From contig CAYZDV010000026.1 of assembly GCA_964477275.1 (NCBI GenBank), positions 1 through 20,776 on the forward strand: a stretch of 20,776 bases of DNA. Reading direction: 5' to 3'. The DNA comes from CAYZDV01 sp964477275 (GTDB lineage: Bacteria > Acidobacteriota > Aminicenantia > Aminicenantales > Aminicenantaceae). A model generated the notes under the pieces. That model ran no database searches. It was not told the DNA's origin and was given only the letters and a program-made list of their open reading frames with translations. This document shows positions 12,656-20,729 of this stretch, piece after piece. Position 1 is the first letter of the stretch. Each line of letters begins with the position of its first letter. The translations under genes were made by a program, and so were the position numbers.

Positions 12656-14190
12656 AAAAGCTCAGTCAATTCTCTCTTTCAGGAGTCCTGGTGTTAGGTC
12701 TGCTGATAATGACGGTCTCCTGTGCGAAGGTCAGCCCTAAAAAACTCTCGACCGAACTCCTTCCGGTGAAGGGAAATCCCCTGGTCAGCTTGAGAATCCT
12801 TCTCCATGTCGGCTCGGCCAACGACCCGCAGGGGAAGGAAGGAGTCTGTCTGCTCACCCTGAGCTTGCTGGCTGACGGAGGAAGCCAAAGCTTAACTTAT
12901 AAAGAAATCCAGAAGAAGTTTTATCCCATGGCCGCCTCTGTCAGGCTCAGCGTGGACAAAGAAATGTCTGTCTTCACCGGCACCATCCATGTGGACAACC
13001 TGGAAAAATACTATGAAATCCTCAAGGACATGCTTCTCAACCCCGGTTTCCGCGAGGAAGACTTCACCCGGATCAAGACCAACCAGCTGAATTTTCTTGA
13101 AAAAACCCTTGTCAGCAACATGGACGAGCAGTTCGGCAAGGAGATCCTGAACCTGGTGATGAACGAGGGCCATCCCTACGGTCATCACGAAGCAGGCACG
13201 GCAGAGGCTCTCGAAAAGCTGACCATCGATGATGTCAGGGCCTTCTACAAGGAGCATTTTCTGCAGGGAAACATCGTCATCGGCCTGGCCGGAGGCTATC
13301 CCGACGATTTCCCGGCCAGGGTGAGGGAAGACTTCTCCTCCCTCCCCGAGGGATATACGCAACGGCTCGACCTGCCGGCGCAGCGGAAGCCGGAAGGCCT
13401 GGAAATCGTCATTGCCGGGAAACAGACTCCGGCCACCGCCATGTCCATGGGCTTTCCCGTCTCCATCAGCAAAGCGGACGACGATTATTTTCCCCTGTGG
13501 ATCGCCGTCTCCCACTTCGGAGAGCACAGGCAGCATCTCTCCCTCCTTTTCCAGAAAATCCGGGAAGAGCGCGGCCAGAACTACGGGAATTATGCCTATC
13601 CCGACCATTTCATCCAGGGCCGGGACAAATTCCCGGCGCAGAATTACTGCCGCCAGCAGCAGTATTTCTCGATCTGGATCCGCCCTCTCACCAACACCAA
13701 CCGCCATTTCGTCCTGCGCCAGGCCCTGAGCGAGCTTAAAAAGCTGGTGGAAAATGGCGTCCCGGAGGAAAGGTTCGAGCTCACCCGGACCTATCTCCTC
13801 AATTACACCCGGCTCTACGCCCAGACCCTGAGCGAACGCCTCGGCTGGCAGATGGACTCCCGATATTATGGCTACAAGGACTTCCTGGAAGAAGCGCAGA
13901 AAAGACTTCCCAAGATCACCCGTGAGGAAGTCAACCGGGCCATCAAAAAATACCTGAATTCAGAAAACATCCATGTCGCGCTGATCACCCAGGACGCCCG
14001 GTCGTTCAAGGATGCCCTGGTGGCCAACACGCCTTCGCCCATCACCTATGCCAACCCGAACATGCCGGCGCACATTCTGGAAGAGGACACGGTCATCCAG
14101 GTCTTCCCTCTTGAGGTGAAGCCGGAAAAGGTCCGCATCGCACCGGCTGCGGAGTTCTTCCAGAAAACCGGGCTTCCCCAGTCTGAGTAG
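12652..14190 (+). CDS. M16 protease partner without zinc motif, probable lipoprotein
   Basis: A 512-residue M16-family protein that lacks HxxEH: the equivalent region reads LLTLSLLADGGSQS. It is therefore expected to be the non-catalytic partner of the upstream protease. The N terminus MKKLSQFSLSGVLVLGLLIMTVSC looks like a lipoprotein signal with the acylated Cys24, though the -3 residue is Thr rather than Leu, so this is probable rather than certain. Its C-terminal M16 domain keeps the IREERGQNYGNYAY stretch that supplies substrate-contacting residues in the family. The start is ATG 12652, overlapping the previous stop (ATGA), with AGGAGGG ahead. Stop TAG at 14190. Confidence 0.9.
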   Translation: MKKLSQFSLSGVLVLGLLIMTVSCAKVSPKKLSTELLPVKGNPLVSLRILLHVGSANDPQGKEGVCLLTLSLLADGGSQSLTYKEIQKKFYPMAASVRLSVDKEMSVFTGTIHVDNLEKYYEILKDMLLNPGFREEDFTRIKTNQLNFLEKTLVSNMDEQFGKEILNLVMNEGHPYGHHEAGTAEALEKLTIDDVRAFYKEHFLQGNIVIGLAGGYPDDFPARVREDFSSLPEGYTQRLDLPAQRKPEGLEIVIAGKQTPATAMSMGFPVSISKADDDYFPLWIAVSHFGEHRQHLSLLFQKIREERGQNYGNYAYPDHFIQGRDKFPAQNYCRQQQYFSIWIRPLTNTNRHFVLRQALSELKKLVENGVPEERFELTRTYLLNYTRLYAQTLSERLGWQMDSRYYGYKDFLEEAQKRLPKITREEVNRAIKKYLNSENIHVALITQDARSFKDALVANTPSPITYANPNMPAHILEEDTVIQVFPLEVKPEKVRIAPAAEFFQKTGLPQSE

Positions 14191-14293
14191 AGGCAAACCA
14201 GCCGGTTCTGAAGCCGGCGAAATTAGCTCTGACTGTTCTTCACTGGAAAAAAGCTACCAAAAGAAGAAAATGAAAATTTAACGAGGGGGACAC

Positions 14294-16327
14294 ATGCATC
14301 TAAAAAAAACGGAAACGGCCAGGGTGAAAAGTCTTTTCGTCTGGCTTGGAGGGCTTTTCCTTCTCTCTTCATTCAGCCTCTCTGCCAGCCAGGATTTGTT
14401 GAGCAAGCTGGGCGAGCATCAAAACTACCGAAGCAAGCGCATCTCCTCCTATGACCGGACAGGAGGGAATGCCGACCGGTTGACCATCGAGCCGGGGGAG
14501 ACGGCGGTTCTGGCGGAGATCGAGGGGCCGGCCGCCATTCATCACATCTGGGTGACCATCGCTGCCGAGCCCTTCTACGGCCGCAAGACCGTGCTAAGGA
14601 TGTACTGGGACGGTGAGACAAGCCCATCCGTGGAAGCGCCCATCGGCGACTTTTTCAGCGTCGGCCACGGCCTGAACCGGAACTTCAGCTCTATTCCCAT
14701 CAACTGTTCCTCCAACGGCCGGGCCCGGAACTGCTACTGGTACATGCCGTTCCGGAAAGACGCAAGGGTCACCGTCACCAACGAAGGGACAAGAACAGTG
14801 GGGGCCTTCTACTACTACATCGACTACAGGGAGCTTCCGGAGCTTGCCCCGGACACTCCCTATTTCCACGCCCAGTACCGCCAGGAAACGCCATGCCTGC
14901 CCGGGAAAAACTATCTCATTCTCGAGGCGGATGGCCGCGGCCACTATGTCGGCTGCAACCTGAGCATCCTCCAGCGGGCTATGGGCTGGTGGGGAGAAGG
15001 CGACGACATGATCTATGTCGACGGCGAGGATCATCCTTCTCTTTACGGCACCGGATCCGAGGATTACTTCTGCGATGCCTGGGGAATGAGGGAGGATGAA
15101 AGCCCCTTCTACGGCTGTCCCCTCCAGGAACCCGATTTCCAGACCGGGGCGAAGGCGACGGTCTACCGCTTCCACATCCCCGACCCCATCCCCTTTCAAA
15201 AATCCATCCGGGTCACCATCGAACACGGCCACGCCAACGACCGCTCAGACTATTTTTCATCCGTCGCCTACTGGTACCAGAGCGAGCCCCACAAGCCCTT
15301 CCCTCCTCTCCCTTCAGTCGAGGAAAGGCTTCCTTTTGCCCTGGAATCGCCGGCGAATTTCATCCTTCCCCGCTGGCTGGAGAAAAAGCGAGAGCGGATG
15401 CCGGACTTCAAGGATGAAATATCGGGGATGGTCTTCAGCGCCGAGCACCTCTCCCAGCAGCTCACTTCCTATTACAACCAGAGCGGGGAGAGGTATCCTG
15501 CCCTCGTCACAGAAAATGCCAGGGCAGGGACACGGGCCAGGCTCTCATTCCCGGTTGAAATCGGGGAGCACTATAACATTGAACTGTTCTTCCTCAAGGG
15601 TCCATCCATGGGCACCCTCGCTGTTTCAGAAGTCAGAAGCGGAGAAAAAACAGCCGAAGTCGAGGCGGCAACCTTTGATGGCTACTCACCGGAGAGAACA
15701 ATCGATAAGCTCGTCCTCCGGAATGTGCTCCTCCATTCCGGGCTCAACGAGGTTGTTTTCGAGATGAGAGGAAAGTCTCCTCAATCTGCGGGAATGGACC
15801 TGGGCTTTGTCGGACTGACCGTCTCTCCCTCCTCCCGCCGCTTCATCACCGACTGGAACCTCATCGGGCCCTTCGATGCCCCGGACATGAGCTATCTCCA
15901 GATCTCTTATCCACCCGAGAGAGAGCTCGACCTCAGGAAAAAGTACCGGGGGAAGGACAACCTGGAGGTCCAGTGGAAAAAAATTCGGGCGGCCGAATCA
16001 GGGTTTGTGCCTCTCGAACGGCTTCTGCAGCCCAACGAATGGGTCATTGCCTACGGCCTTGTCTATGTTTATTCTCCCGATGACCGCAGGGCCCGTCTTC
16101 TCATCGGAAGCGACGACGGGGTCCGCATCTGGTTGAACGGACAACTGGTCCATTCCAACCCGGCGTACAGGGGGGCCTACCCTGACCAGGACAGTGTAAC
16201 GGCCGAGCTCAACAGGGGCTGGAACACGCTGCTGATCAAAGTCCTTCAAGGCGGCGGAGGCTGGGGGTATTATGTCCGGTTTGTCGACCCCGAGGGAGTG
16301 CTGCGCTGGAGCACTGAACCGAAATAA
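14294..16327 (+). CDS. Secreted DUF2961 / GH172-type glycoside hydrolase
   Basis: A 677-residue protein with a signal peptide (hydrophobic about 12-30, likely cut after SLSAS). Residues about 40-335 match DUF2961, now glycoside hydrolase family 172, whose known members cleave alpha-D-fructofuranosides or alpha-D-arabinofuranosides, including in arabinan. The core motif is WWGEGDDMIYVDGEDHPSLY followed by GTGSEDYFCDAWG; Glu234 and Glu255 are 21 apart, the spacing I recall for the catalytic pair in characterised members. Two beta-sandwich-like regions follow, about 385-500 and 505-677, the last with GSDDGVRIWLNGQLV, like PA14-type sugar-binding domains. The start is ATG 14294 after GAGGGGG. The three-domain layout is longer than the minimal family and suggests binding to a polysaccharide. 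Confidence 0.88.
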   Translation: MHLKKTETARVKSLFVWLGGLFLLSSFSLSASQDLLSKLGEHQNYRSKRISSYDRTGGNADRLTIEPGETAVLAEIEGPAAIHHIWVTIAAEPFYGRKTVLRMYWDGETSPSVEAPIGDFFSVGHGLNRNFSSIPINCSSNGRARNCYWYMPFRKDARVTVTNEGTRTVGAFYYYIDYRELPELAPDTPYFHAQYRQETPCLPGKNYLILEADGRGHYVGCNLSILQRAMGWWGEGDDMIYVDGEDHPSLYGTGSEDYFCDAWGMREDESPFYGCPLQEPDFQTGAKATVYRFHIPDPIPFQKSIRVTIEHGHANDRSDYFSSVAYWYQSEPHKPFPPLPSVEERLPFALESPANFILPRWLEKKRERMPDFKDEISGMVFSAEHLSQQLTSYYNQSGERYPALVTENARAGTRARLSFPVEIGEHYNIELFFLKGPSMGTLAVSEVRSGEKTAEVEAATFDGYSPERTIDKLVLRNVLLHSGLNEVVFEMRGKSPQSAGMDLGFVGLTVSPSSRRFITDWNLIGPFDAPDMSYLQISYPPERELDLRKKYRGKDNLEVQWKKIRAAESGFVPLERLLQPNEWVIAYGLVYVYSPDDRRARLLIGSDDGVRIWLNGQLVHSNPAYRGAYPDQDSVTAELNRGWNTLLIKVLQGGGGWGYYVRFVDPEGVLRWSTEPK

Positions 16328-16355
16328 TCATCCGGAAGACCAGGAGTGAATTCAA

Positions 16356-17765
16356 TCACCTCAGGAGTTCTGCGGCCTTGACGGTGATGAGCTCCCAGGC
16401 CTGCCGCACATGGCGCTCCTCGGTCAAGCGCGAGCCGATGGCCAGCCGCAGCACGTATTTTCCCCTCAAAGTGGTGTGAGTCAGAAAAAGTTTTCCCGTC
16501 CTGTTCAGGCTTTCCAGAAGCTTTCTGTTGAGGTGGTTGAGGGTTTCCTCATCCCGGCCGTCGTTCAGGCGAAAACAGACCAGGCTCAAGGGAACGGGGA
16601 CCATGAGCTCGAATGACTCATGTTTTTCCACCCAGTCCTTGAACATCTGGGCCAGGCGGATGTGTTCTCTGACAATCTTCTGCAAGCCATTCACTCCATA
16701 GGAGCGGATCACAAACCAGAGCTTCAGCGCCCGGAAGCGGCGGCCGAGCTGGATGCCCCAGTCGCGAAAATTTTTCACCTGCCTGTCCAGGTCGGTCCGG
16801 AGATACTCCGGATGAATTTCGAAAGTTCGGATAAGAGTTCCCGGGTCTCTGACAAAATAGGCGGAGCAGTCGAAATTGGTCAGCATCCATTTATGCGGAT
16901 TGAAAACGAAGGAGTCGATATGCTCGGCGCCCTCCAGCATCCCTCTTTTCTCAGGAAGGATGGCCGCTGTCCCGGCAAAAGCCGCATCGACATGGAGCCA
17001 GATGCCGTGGCGGCTCGAGATTCTCCCCATCTCAGCCAGGGGGTCGATGGCCGTGGAGGAGGTGGTGCCCAGGGTGGCCACCACACATGCCGGCTGGAAA
17101 CCCTTCTTTTTATCCTTTTCAATCGCCTCTTCCAGCCTTGCCGGAATCAGGGCAAAGGACTCATCTGTCGGAATATAGCGGAGGTTCTCCCTGCCGTATC
17201 CGGCGATCTTGACCCCTTTCTCGATGCTCGAGTGCGTCTCTTCAGAAGCATAGACGGTGAGCGGCCGCTTGAGGCCCCTGAGGTTGGACTGGAAACCGGT
17301 CGCTTTTTCTCTGGCCGAGAGCAAAGCACAGAGAGTGGCGGTGGAAGCCGTGTCCTGAATGACACCGGCCATTCCTTCCGGAAGGCCGATCATCTGCCGC
17401 AGCCATTCCATGACCACTTCCTCAAGCTCCGTCGCAGCCGGCGAAGTCTGCCAGATCATGCACTGAGCGCCGAGGGCTGCGGTCAGCAGCTCGGCCAGCA
17501 CAGAGGCCGGGCTGTTGTTGGCCGGGAAATAGGCGAACCAGCAGGGATGCTGCCAGTGGGTAATTCCGGGGAGGATGATCTCCTGGAAATCCTGGAAAAG
17601 TTTTTCCATGGATTCTGGCTCGAGAGGCGGCCGGAAAGGAAGTCTCTCTCGAATCTCCCCCGGCCTGACCTGAGAGAGGACCGGATAGGTCTCCATTTTT
17701 TCCATGTAGTCTGCAACCCAGTCCACCAATCGATGGCCGAACATACGGAATTCTTCTCTATCCAT
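16356..17765 (-). CDS. Group II PLP aromatic-L-amino-acid decarboxylase
   Basis: A fold-type I PLP enzyme that decarboxylates aromatic amino acids to amines such as tyramine or tryptamine. The 469-residue product aligns with DOPA decarboxylase over its length: the substrate region THWQHPCWFAYFPANNS, ring-stacking His178 (EETHSSIEKG), Asp260 (LHVDAAFAG), the PLP lysine Lys292 in FNPHKW and the catalytic-loop Tyr321 in HPEYLR. Keeping Tyr at this position argues for decarboxylase rather than aldehyde synthase activity. The start is ATG 17765 with AAGGAG seven bases upstream; a TTG at 17786 is in frame but inferior. It has its own promoter at 17813-17841. It is convergent with the GH172 gene, only 28 bases apart, with no terminator hairpin seen. 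Confidence 0.93.
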   Translation of the reverse strand: MDREEFRMFGHRLVDWVADYMEKMETYPVLSQVRPGEIRERLPFRPPLEPESMEKLFQDFQEIILPGITHWQHPCWFAYFPANNSPASVLAELLTAALGAQCMIWQTSPAATELEEVVMEWLRQMIGLPEGMAGVIQDTASTATLCALLSAREKATGFQSNLRGLKRPLTVYASEETHSSIEKGVKIAGYGRENLRYIPTDESFALIPARLEEAIEKDKKKGFQPACVVATLGTTSSTAIDPLAEMGRISSRHGIWLHVDAAFAGTAAILPEKRGMLEGAEHIDSFVFNPHKWMLTNFDCSAYFVRDPGTLIRTFEIHPEYLRTDLDRQVKNFRDWGIQLGRRFRALKLWFVIRSYGVNGLQKIVREHIRLAQMFKDWVEKHESFELMVPVPLSLVCFRLNDGRDEETLNHLNRKLLESLNRTGKLFLTHTTLRGKYVLRLAIGSRLTEERHVRQAWELITVKAAELLR

Positions 17766-17812
17766 GCGAGGCTCCTTTTTCTCCAAAAATCCCTCTCAAA
17801 CCCCAGTGTGTC

Positions 17813-17841
17813 ATTCTAAATAATATCCATTTTTTAGTCAA
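17813..17841 (-). promoter_or_regulatory. Sigma70-type promoter of the decarboxylase
   Basis: On the minus strand: TTGACT (17836-17841, five of six), a 17-base spacer and TAGAAT (17813-17818, five of six). The start near 17806 leaves a leader of about 41 bases. This is one of the clearest promoters in the window. It is the first item in the gene-free stretch 17766-18685. Confidence 0.65.
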
Positions 17842-17889
17842 AAACCCCTAAAAAAATGTCTGGTTCCGGTCATTGCCGGCCATAAAACG

Positions 17890-17954
17890 TCAAAAAAGCC
17901 TCATTTCGAGGNNNNNNNNNNCGGCCTGAGCACCGCATAAACGGCTTTTTTTGA
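17890..17954. other. Scaffold gap inside an inverted repeat
   Basis: Ten N bases at 17912-17921 mark an assembly join of unknown true length. It is flanked by TCAAAAAAGCC (17890-17900) and GGCTTTTTTTGA (17943-17954), which are complementary except for one extra T. The arms would make a terminator-like hairpin, and such a structure may be why assembly broke here. Sequence across the join cannot be trusted. Confidence 0.8.
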
Positions 17955-17971
17955 AAATTGAAAGAAATTTG

Positions 17972-18001
17972 TTGCATTATGAAAAAAAGTTGTGATATAA
18001 T
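17972..18001 (+). promoter_or_regulatory. Candidate promoter of an unannotated transcript
   Basis: TTGCAT (17972-17977), an 18-base spacer and a perfect TATAAT (17996-18001). Transcription would begin near 18008. No convincing protein gene follows before the hairpin at 18268-18304. Confidence 0.45.
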
Positions 18002-18007
18002 ATTTAT

Positions 18008-18304
18008 ACAATTTTGACGCCTGAGGGGGGAATGCAAGAAACGGCGAGTTTCCCATATTTACGGCACGCATTGATTCCTCAAAATGCTGCAATTGCCATC
18101 AGGATATTTTTGATGCAACTTTATTTCTTCTTTCGACGTATTAAGAATTGGAGTGCAGTCATGAAGCCGTCAACAGCACAGAATGCACGCCAACACCTCC
18201 TTTTTGCCCCTCCTTTTTTAAGGGAGTTTCATATATCCCCCTTTATCAACTGATTTACCCTCTTCACCAGGCTGTCCTCTGCGCCGCAGCGAGAGGACAG
18301 CCTG
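18008..18304 (+). ncRNA. Candidate structured small RNA, unrecognised
   Basis: This stretch sits between a good -10 promoter and a strong hairpin, and is more AT-rich than its neighbours. It contains nested pairings: AATGC (18031-18035) with GCATT (18068-18072) enclosing the hairpin GAAAC/GTTTC (18038-18042 and 18048-18052), then a second hairpin at 18093-18118 (TTGCCATCA with TGATGCAA, one bulge). I match it to no known RNA family. A 73-residue open frame (18032-18253) with a GAGGGGGGA before its ATG also exists, but its composition does not look coding. The whole call is inference and could equally be decayed intergenic DNA. Confidence 0.3.
18268..18304 (+). terminator. Perfect 13-bp hairpin, probable terminator
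   Basis: CAGGCTGTCCTCT (18268-18280) and AGAGGACAGCCTG (18292-18304) are exactly complementary around an 11-base loop. It is followed by CCTTTTC, a weak T-run. It ends 38 bases before the riboswitch promoter, so it probably isolates the B12 unit from upstream transcription. Confidence 0.55.
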
Positions 18305-18342
18305 CCTTTTCATGGCCAACATCTCGCATTCATGGAAAAGAC

Positions 18343-18371
18343 TTGACAAGTCCGTCCGCTTTATCTTTAAT
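18343..18371 (+). promoter_or_regulatory. Sigma70-type promoter of the riboswitch-btuB unit
   Basis: A perfect TTGACA (18343-18348), a 17-base spacer and TTTAAT (18366-18371, five of six). The start near 18378 places the cobalamin aptamer about 30 bases into the transcript. Confidence 0.7.
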
Positions 18372-18409
18372 GAGGAAGCGCGGATCGAGCTTCTTTGACA
18401 ACTGAAACT

Positions 18410-18563
18410 CTGGTTCAGAGGGAAGGGAAGTCCGTGAAAAGCGGACACAGCCCCCGCTACTGTAATCGGGGACGAATCCCGGAGAACGCCACTGTCCCCC
18501 GCCGGGGACGGGAAGGCACGGGATGAGGATGATCCGAGAGTCAGGATACCTCCCTCGAACCAG
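18410..18563 (+). promoter_or_regulatory. Cobalamin riboswitch aptamer
   Basis: A B12-sensing RNA. The outer stem CTGGTTC/GAACCAG pairs 18410-18416 with 18557-18563. Inside are the conserved core blocks: GGGAAG and CCGTGAAAA early, then CCCCCGCTACTGTAA (about 18451-18465), GCCACTGTCCCC, GGGAAGGC, and the B12 box AGTCAGGATACC (about 18539-18550). The aptamer is complete and directly precedes an intrinsic terminator and a BtuB-type receptor gene, so binding of cobalamin should reduce receptor expression. Confidence 0.93.
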
Positions 18564-18566
18564 CAA

Positions 18567-18604
18567 AGCCCATCTTCGGGAGGAAGCGTGGGTTGTTTTT
18601 TTTT
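18567..18604 (+). terminator. Riboswitch expression-platform terminator
   Basis: AGCCCA (18567-18572) pairs with TGGGTT (18589-18594), including one G-T pair, and CTTC (18574-18577) pairs inside it with GAAG (18583-18586). The stem is followed by nine T (18596-18604). Lying directly after the aptamer, it indicates control by premature transcription termination. The remaining 81 bases to the ATG contain only the ribosome site. Confidence 0.8.
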
Positions 18605-18685
18605 GCTTTTCGCCTGAGAGAAGCGGAGAAGAGATTCGTTCTCCGGCCGCAGTGGCGGGGGCTCACCAGATTGGAGGAATTCGCC

Positions 18686-20641
18686 ATGAAAAGGAAAATT
18701 GTGAGCACCGCCCTCGCCGCCATCCTGGCGGCTTCTTTGCTTTTACCCCAGGACAACAGTGAAGAGGAAGACCAGGTCCCCCCTCTCCAGCATCAGGTGG
18801 TGGTCACCGCCACCCGGCTGGAAACCCCGATGAGAGAAATCGCCAGCTCGGTGACCGTGATCTCCCGGCAGGAGCTGGAGCGGATGAAAAAAACATCCGT
18901 CCTTGAAGCTCTCCAGGATGCACTGGGACTGACCGTCGTTCAGTCCGGTCCTCCGGGGAGCGCAGCCTCTGTCTTTCTTCGCGGAGCCAATTCAGAGCAC
19001 ACCCTGGTTCTGCTCGACGGAGTCGAGCTCAACGACCCGATTTCGCCTGCGCGCTCGTTCGACCTGGCTCACCTGACCCTGGAGACCGTCGAACGGATCG
19101 AGATCCTCCGCGGCCCGCAGAGCCCGCTCTACGGCTCCGATGCGTTGAGCGGAGTGGTCAACATCATCACCAGAAAGGGAGAGGGAACTCACCGCCTCTC
19201 CTTCTCCAGCCTGGCTGGTTCTTATGCCACAGTTCTCCATGAAGTGAGCATCGGCGGAAGGCCGGGAAATTTCCATTATTACCTGGGCGCTTCCTTGCTT
19301 CAAAGCAGCGGCTTTTCTGCGGCCAGCGCGGAATACGAAGGGAACAGCGAGCGTGACGGATACAGAAACCTCACTTTATCCGGAAGAATCGGCTATCAGC
19401 CGAAGGAAACTCTCGGCTTTGATCTCGTGTTTCGGCGCTTTGAGACCCGGACCGAAGTCGACAATTTCGGCGGGGCCTTCGGCGACGATCCCAACAATGT
19501 CCAGGAGTACAATTCTCTGTTCCTCAGGGGAGAGGCCCGCTCGCTCCTGATGGCCAACCGCTGGGAACAGAAGCTCGGGATTTCTATCGTCGATTATGAC
19601 CGTCATCACCAGAATCCGCAGGATCCGGCTCATCCTTTCGATCAAGAGAAAGGATACTTTAACAGCAGGCTCTTCAAGCTCGACTGGCAGAACACCCTTT
19701 TCCTCCATGAGGCCAACACCCTGATTTTCGGAGTTGAACGCCAGCAGGAAGAGGGAGAATCGGAATACCATTCTGAAACATCCTGGGGGTCGTTCACGAG
19801 CATTTTTTCCCTCCGGAAGGCATGGACAACCGGCATCTATATCCAGGACCAGGCCAGGCTTGCCCAGAAGCTGTTCGCCGCGCTCGGCGTCCGGGTTGAC
19901 TTCCACAGCGAGTTCGGTCCATCCTTCACTTTCCGCTTTGCCCCGGCCTGGCTGATGGAAAAAACCCGGACAAAGCTCAAAGCCACGCTGGGGACGGGTT
20001 TCAAGGCGCCCTCCCTTTACCAGCTTTTTGCGCCGGCCACTCTCTTCGGCCCCATCGGAAATGAGAATCTCAGGCCCGAAAGAACGACCGGCTGGGATGT
20101 GGGCATCGAACAGCAACTCTTCGGAGGAAGGGCCTTCTTCGAGGTCATTTATTTCAGAGGCGACTACAAAGACCTCATTCAGTTCGATTTTCTCCAGGGT
20201 TATACAAACATCGGTAAAGCCGTTTCCAGGGGCTTTGAAATTCTGGCCCAGGCCCAGCCTCATCCAGACATCATGATCAAATTGGCCTTCACCCGAACAG
20301 AGGCGAGAGACGAAAACTCCGGCGCTGCCCTCCTCCGGAGGCCCCGGAACAAGTTCTCGGCCATGATGAACCTCCCCTTCACAGGGAAAGGAAGCATCCA
20401 TCTCTCGCTTCTCCGCGTCGGAGAGAGGGAGGACATCGATTTCTCATCGCCTCCTTACGGAGAAGTGACGCTTCCCGCTTACACGCTTCTCAACGCCGTC
20501 CTCTCCTATCATCTGGTTCAAAACGTTCAGATTTTCCTTCGCCTGGATAATATCTTCAACACGAGATACGAAATGGTCAAAGGATACGGCACGCCGGGAT
20601 TTTCTTTCTCCACCGGGGTGAATATTTCTCTTCCCGAATAG
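18686..20641 (+). CDS. btuB: TonB-dependent vitamin B12 receptor BtuB
   Basis: An outer-membrane receptor that imports cobalamin using energy from TonB. The 651-residue product has a signal peptide (residues 1-21, LAAILAASLLL), a TonB-box-like region HQVVVTATR at about 36-44, and a plug domain from about 47 to 165 with SAASVFLRGANSEHTLVLLDG and ILRGPQSPLYGSDALSGVVNIIT. The remainder is a beta-barrel with alternating polar/hydrophobic strands, including FKAPSLYQLF and NENLRPERTTGWDVG, ending in FSFSTGVNISLPE. The start is ATG 18686, after GGAGG at 18673-18677. The cobalamin riboswitch upstream is the main reason to choose BtuB over other TonB receptors. No btuCDF or cobalamin synthesis genes follow before the window ends. 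Confidence 0.93.
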   Translation: MKRKIVSTALAAILAASLLLPQDNSEEEDQVPPLQHQVVVTATRLETPMREIASSVTVISRQELERMKKTSVLEALQDALGLTVVQSGPPGSAASVFLRGANSEHTLVLLDGVELNDPISPARSFDLAHLTLETVERIEILRGPQSPLYGSDALSGVVNIITRKGEGTHRLSFSSLAGSYATVLHEVSIGGRPGNFHYYLGASLLQSSGFSAASAEYEGNSERDGYRNLTLSGRIGYQPKETLGFDLVFRRFETRTEVDNFGGAFGDDPNNVQEYNSLFLRGEARSLLMANRWEQKLGISIVDYDRHHQNPQDPAHPFDQEKGYFNSRLFKLDWQNTLFLHEANTLIFGVERQQEEGESEYHSETSWGSFTSIFSLRKAWTTGIYIQDQARLAQKLFAALGVRVDFHSEFGPSFTFRFAPAWLMEKTRTKLKATLGTGFKAPSLYQLFAPATLFGPIGNENLRPERTTGWDVGIEQQLFGGRAFFEVIYFRGDYKDLIQFDFLQGYTNIGKAVSRGFEILAQAQPHPDIMIKLAFTRTEARDENSGAALLRRPRNKFSAMMNLPFTGKGSIHLSLLRVGEREDIDFSSPPYGEVTLPAYTLLNAVLSYHLVQNVQIFLRLDNIFNTRYEMVKGYGTPGFSFSTGVNISLPE

Positions 20642-20678
20642 ATCCGGAAAGCTTTTCCAGATCCGCGGGCAATGAGAA

Positions 20679-20718
20679 ATGCTTTCCAACTCCTTTAAAA
20701 ATTGGAAGCATCTTTTTT
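20679..20718 (+). terminator. Intrinsic terminator after btuB
   Basis: ATGCTTTCCAA (20679-20689) pairs with TTGGAAGCAT (20702-20711), leaving one bulged T. A run of six T follows at 20713-20718. It lies 38 bases after the btuB stop codon. Confidence 0.75.
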
Positions 20719-20729
20719 CCGTGGAGGCC

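Noticed and set aside
16620..17819. A 399-codon open frame on the plus strand opposite the decarboxylase gene
   Set aside because: It is antisense to a gene with every expected catalytic residue, has no recognisable domain, and arises from codon bias in GC-rich DNA.
18032..18253. A 73-codon open frame with a GAGGGGGGA before its ATG, after a TATAAT promoter
   Set aside because: The product has no recognised motif and an erratic composition. The DNA includes a CCTTTTTTAAGGG-type palindromic tract typical of intergenic sequence. Kept only as part of the candidate RNA region.
19376..20401. A 341-codon open frame on the minus strand inside btuB
   Set aside because: It is a shadow of the beta-barrel coding sequence, with no start-site signal or domain.
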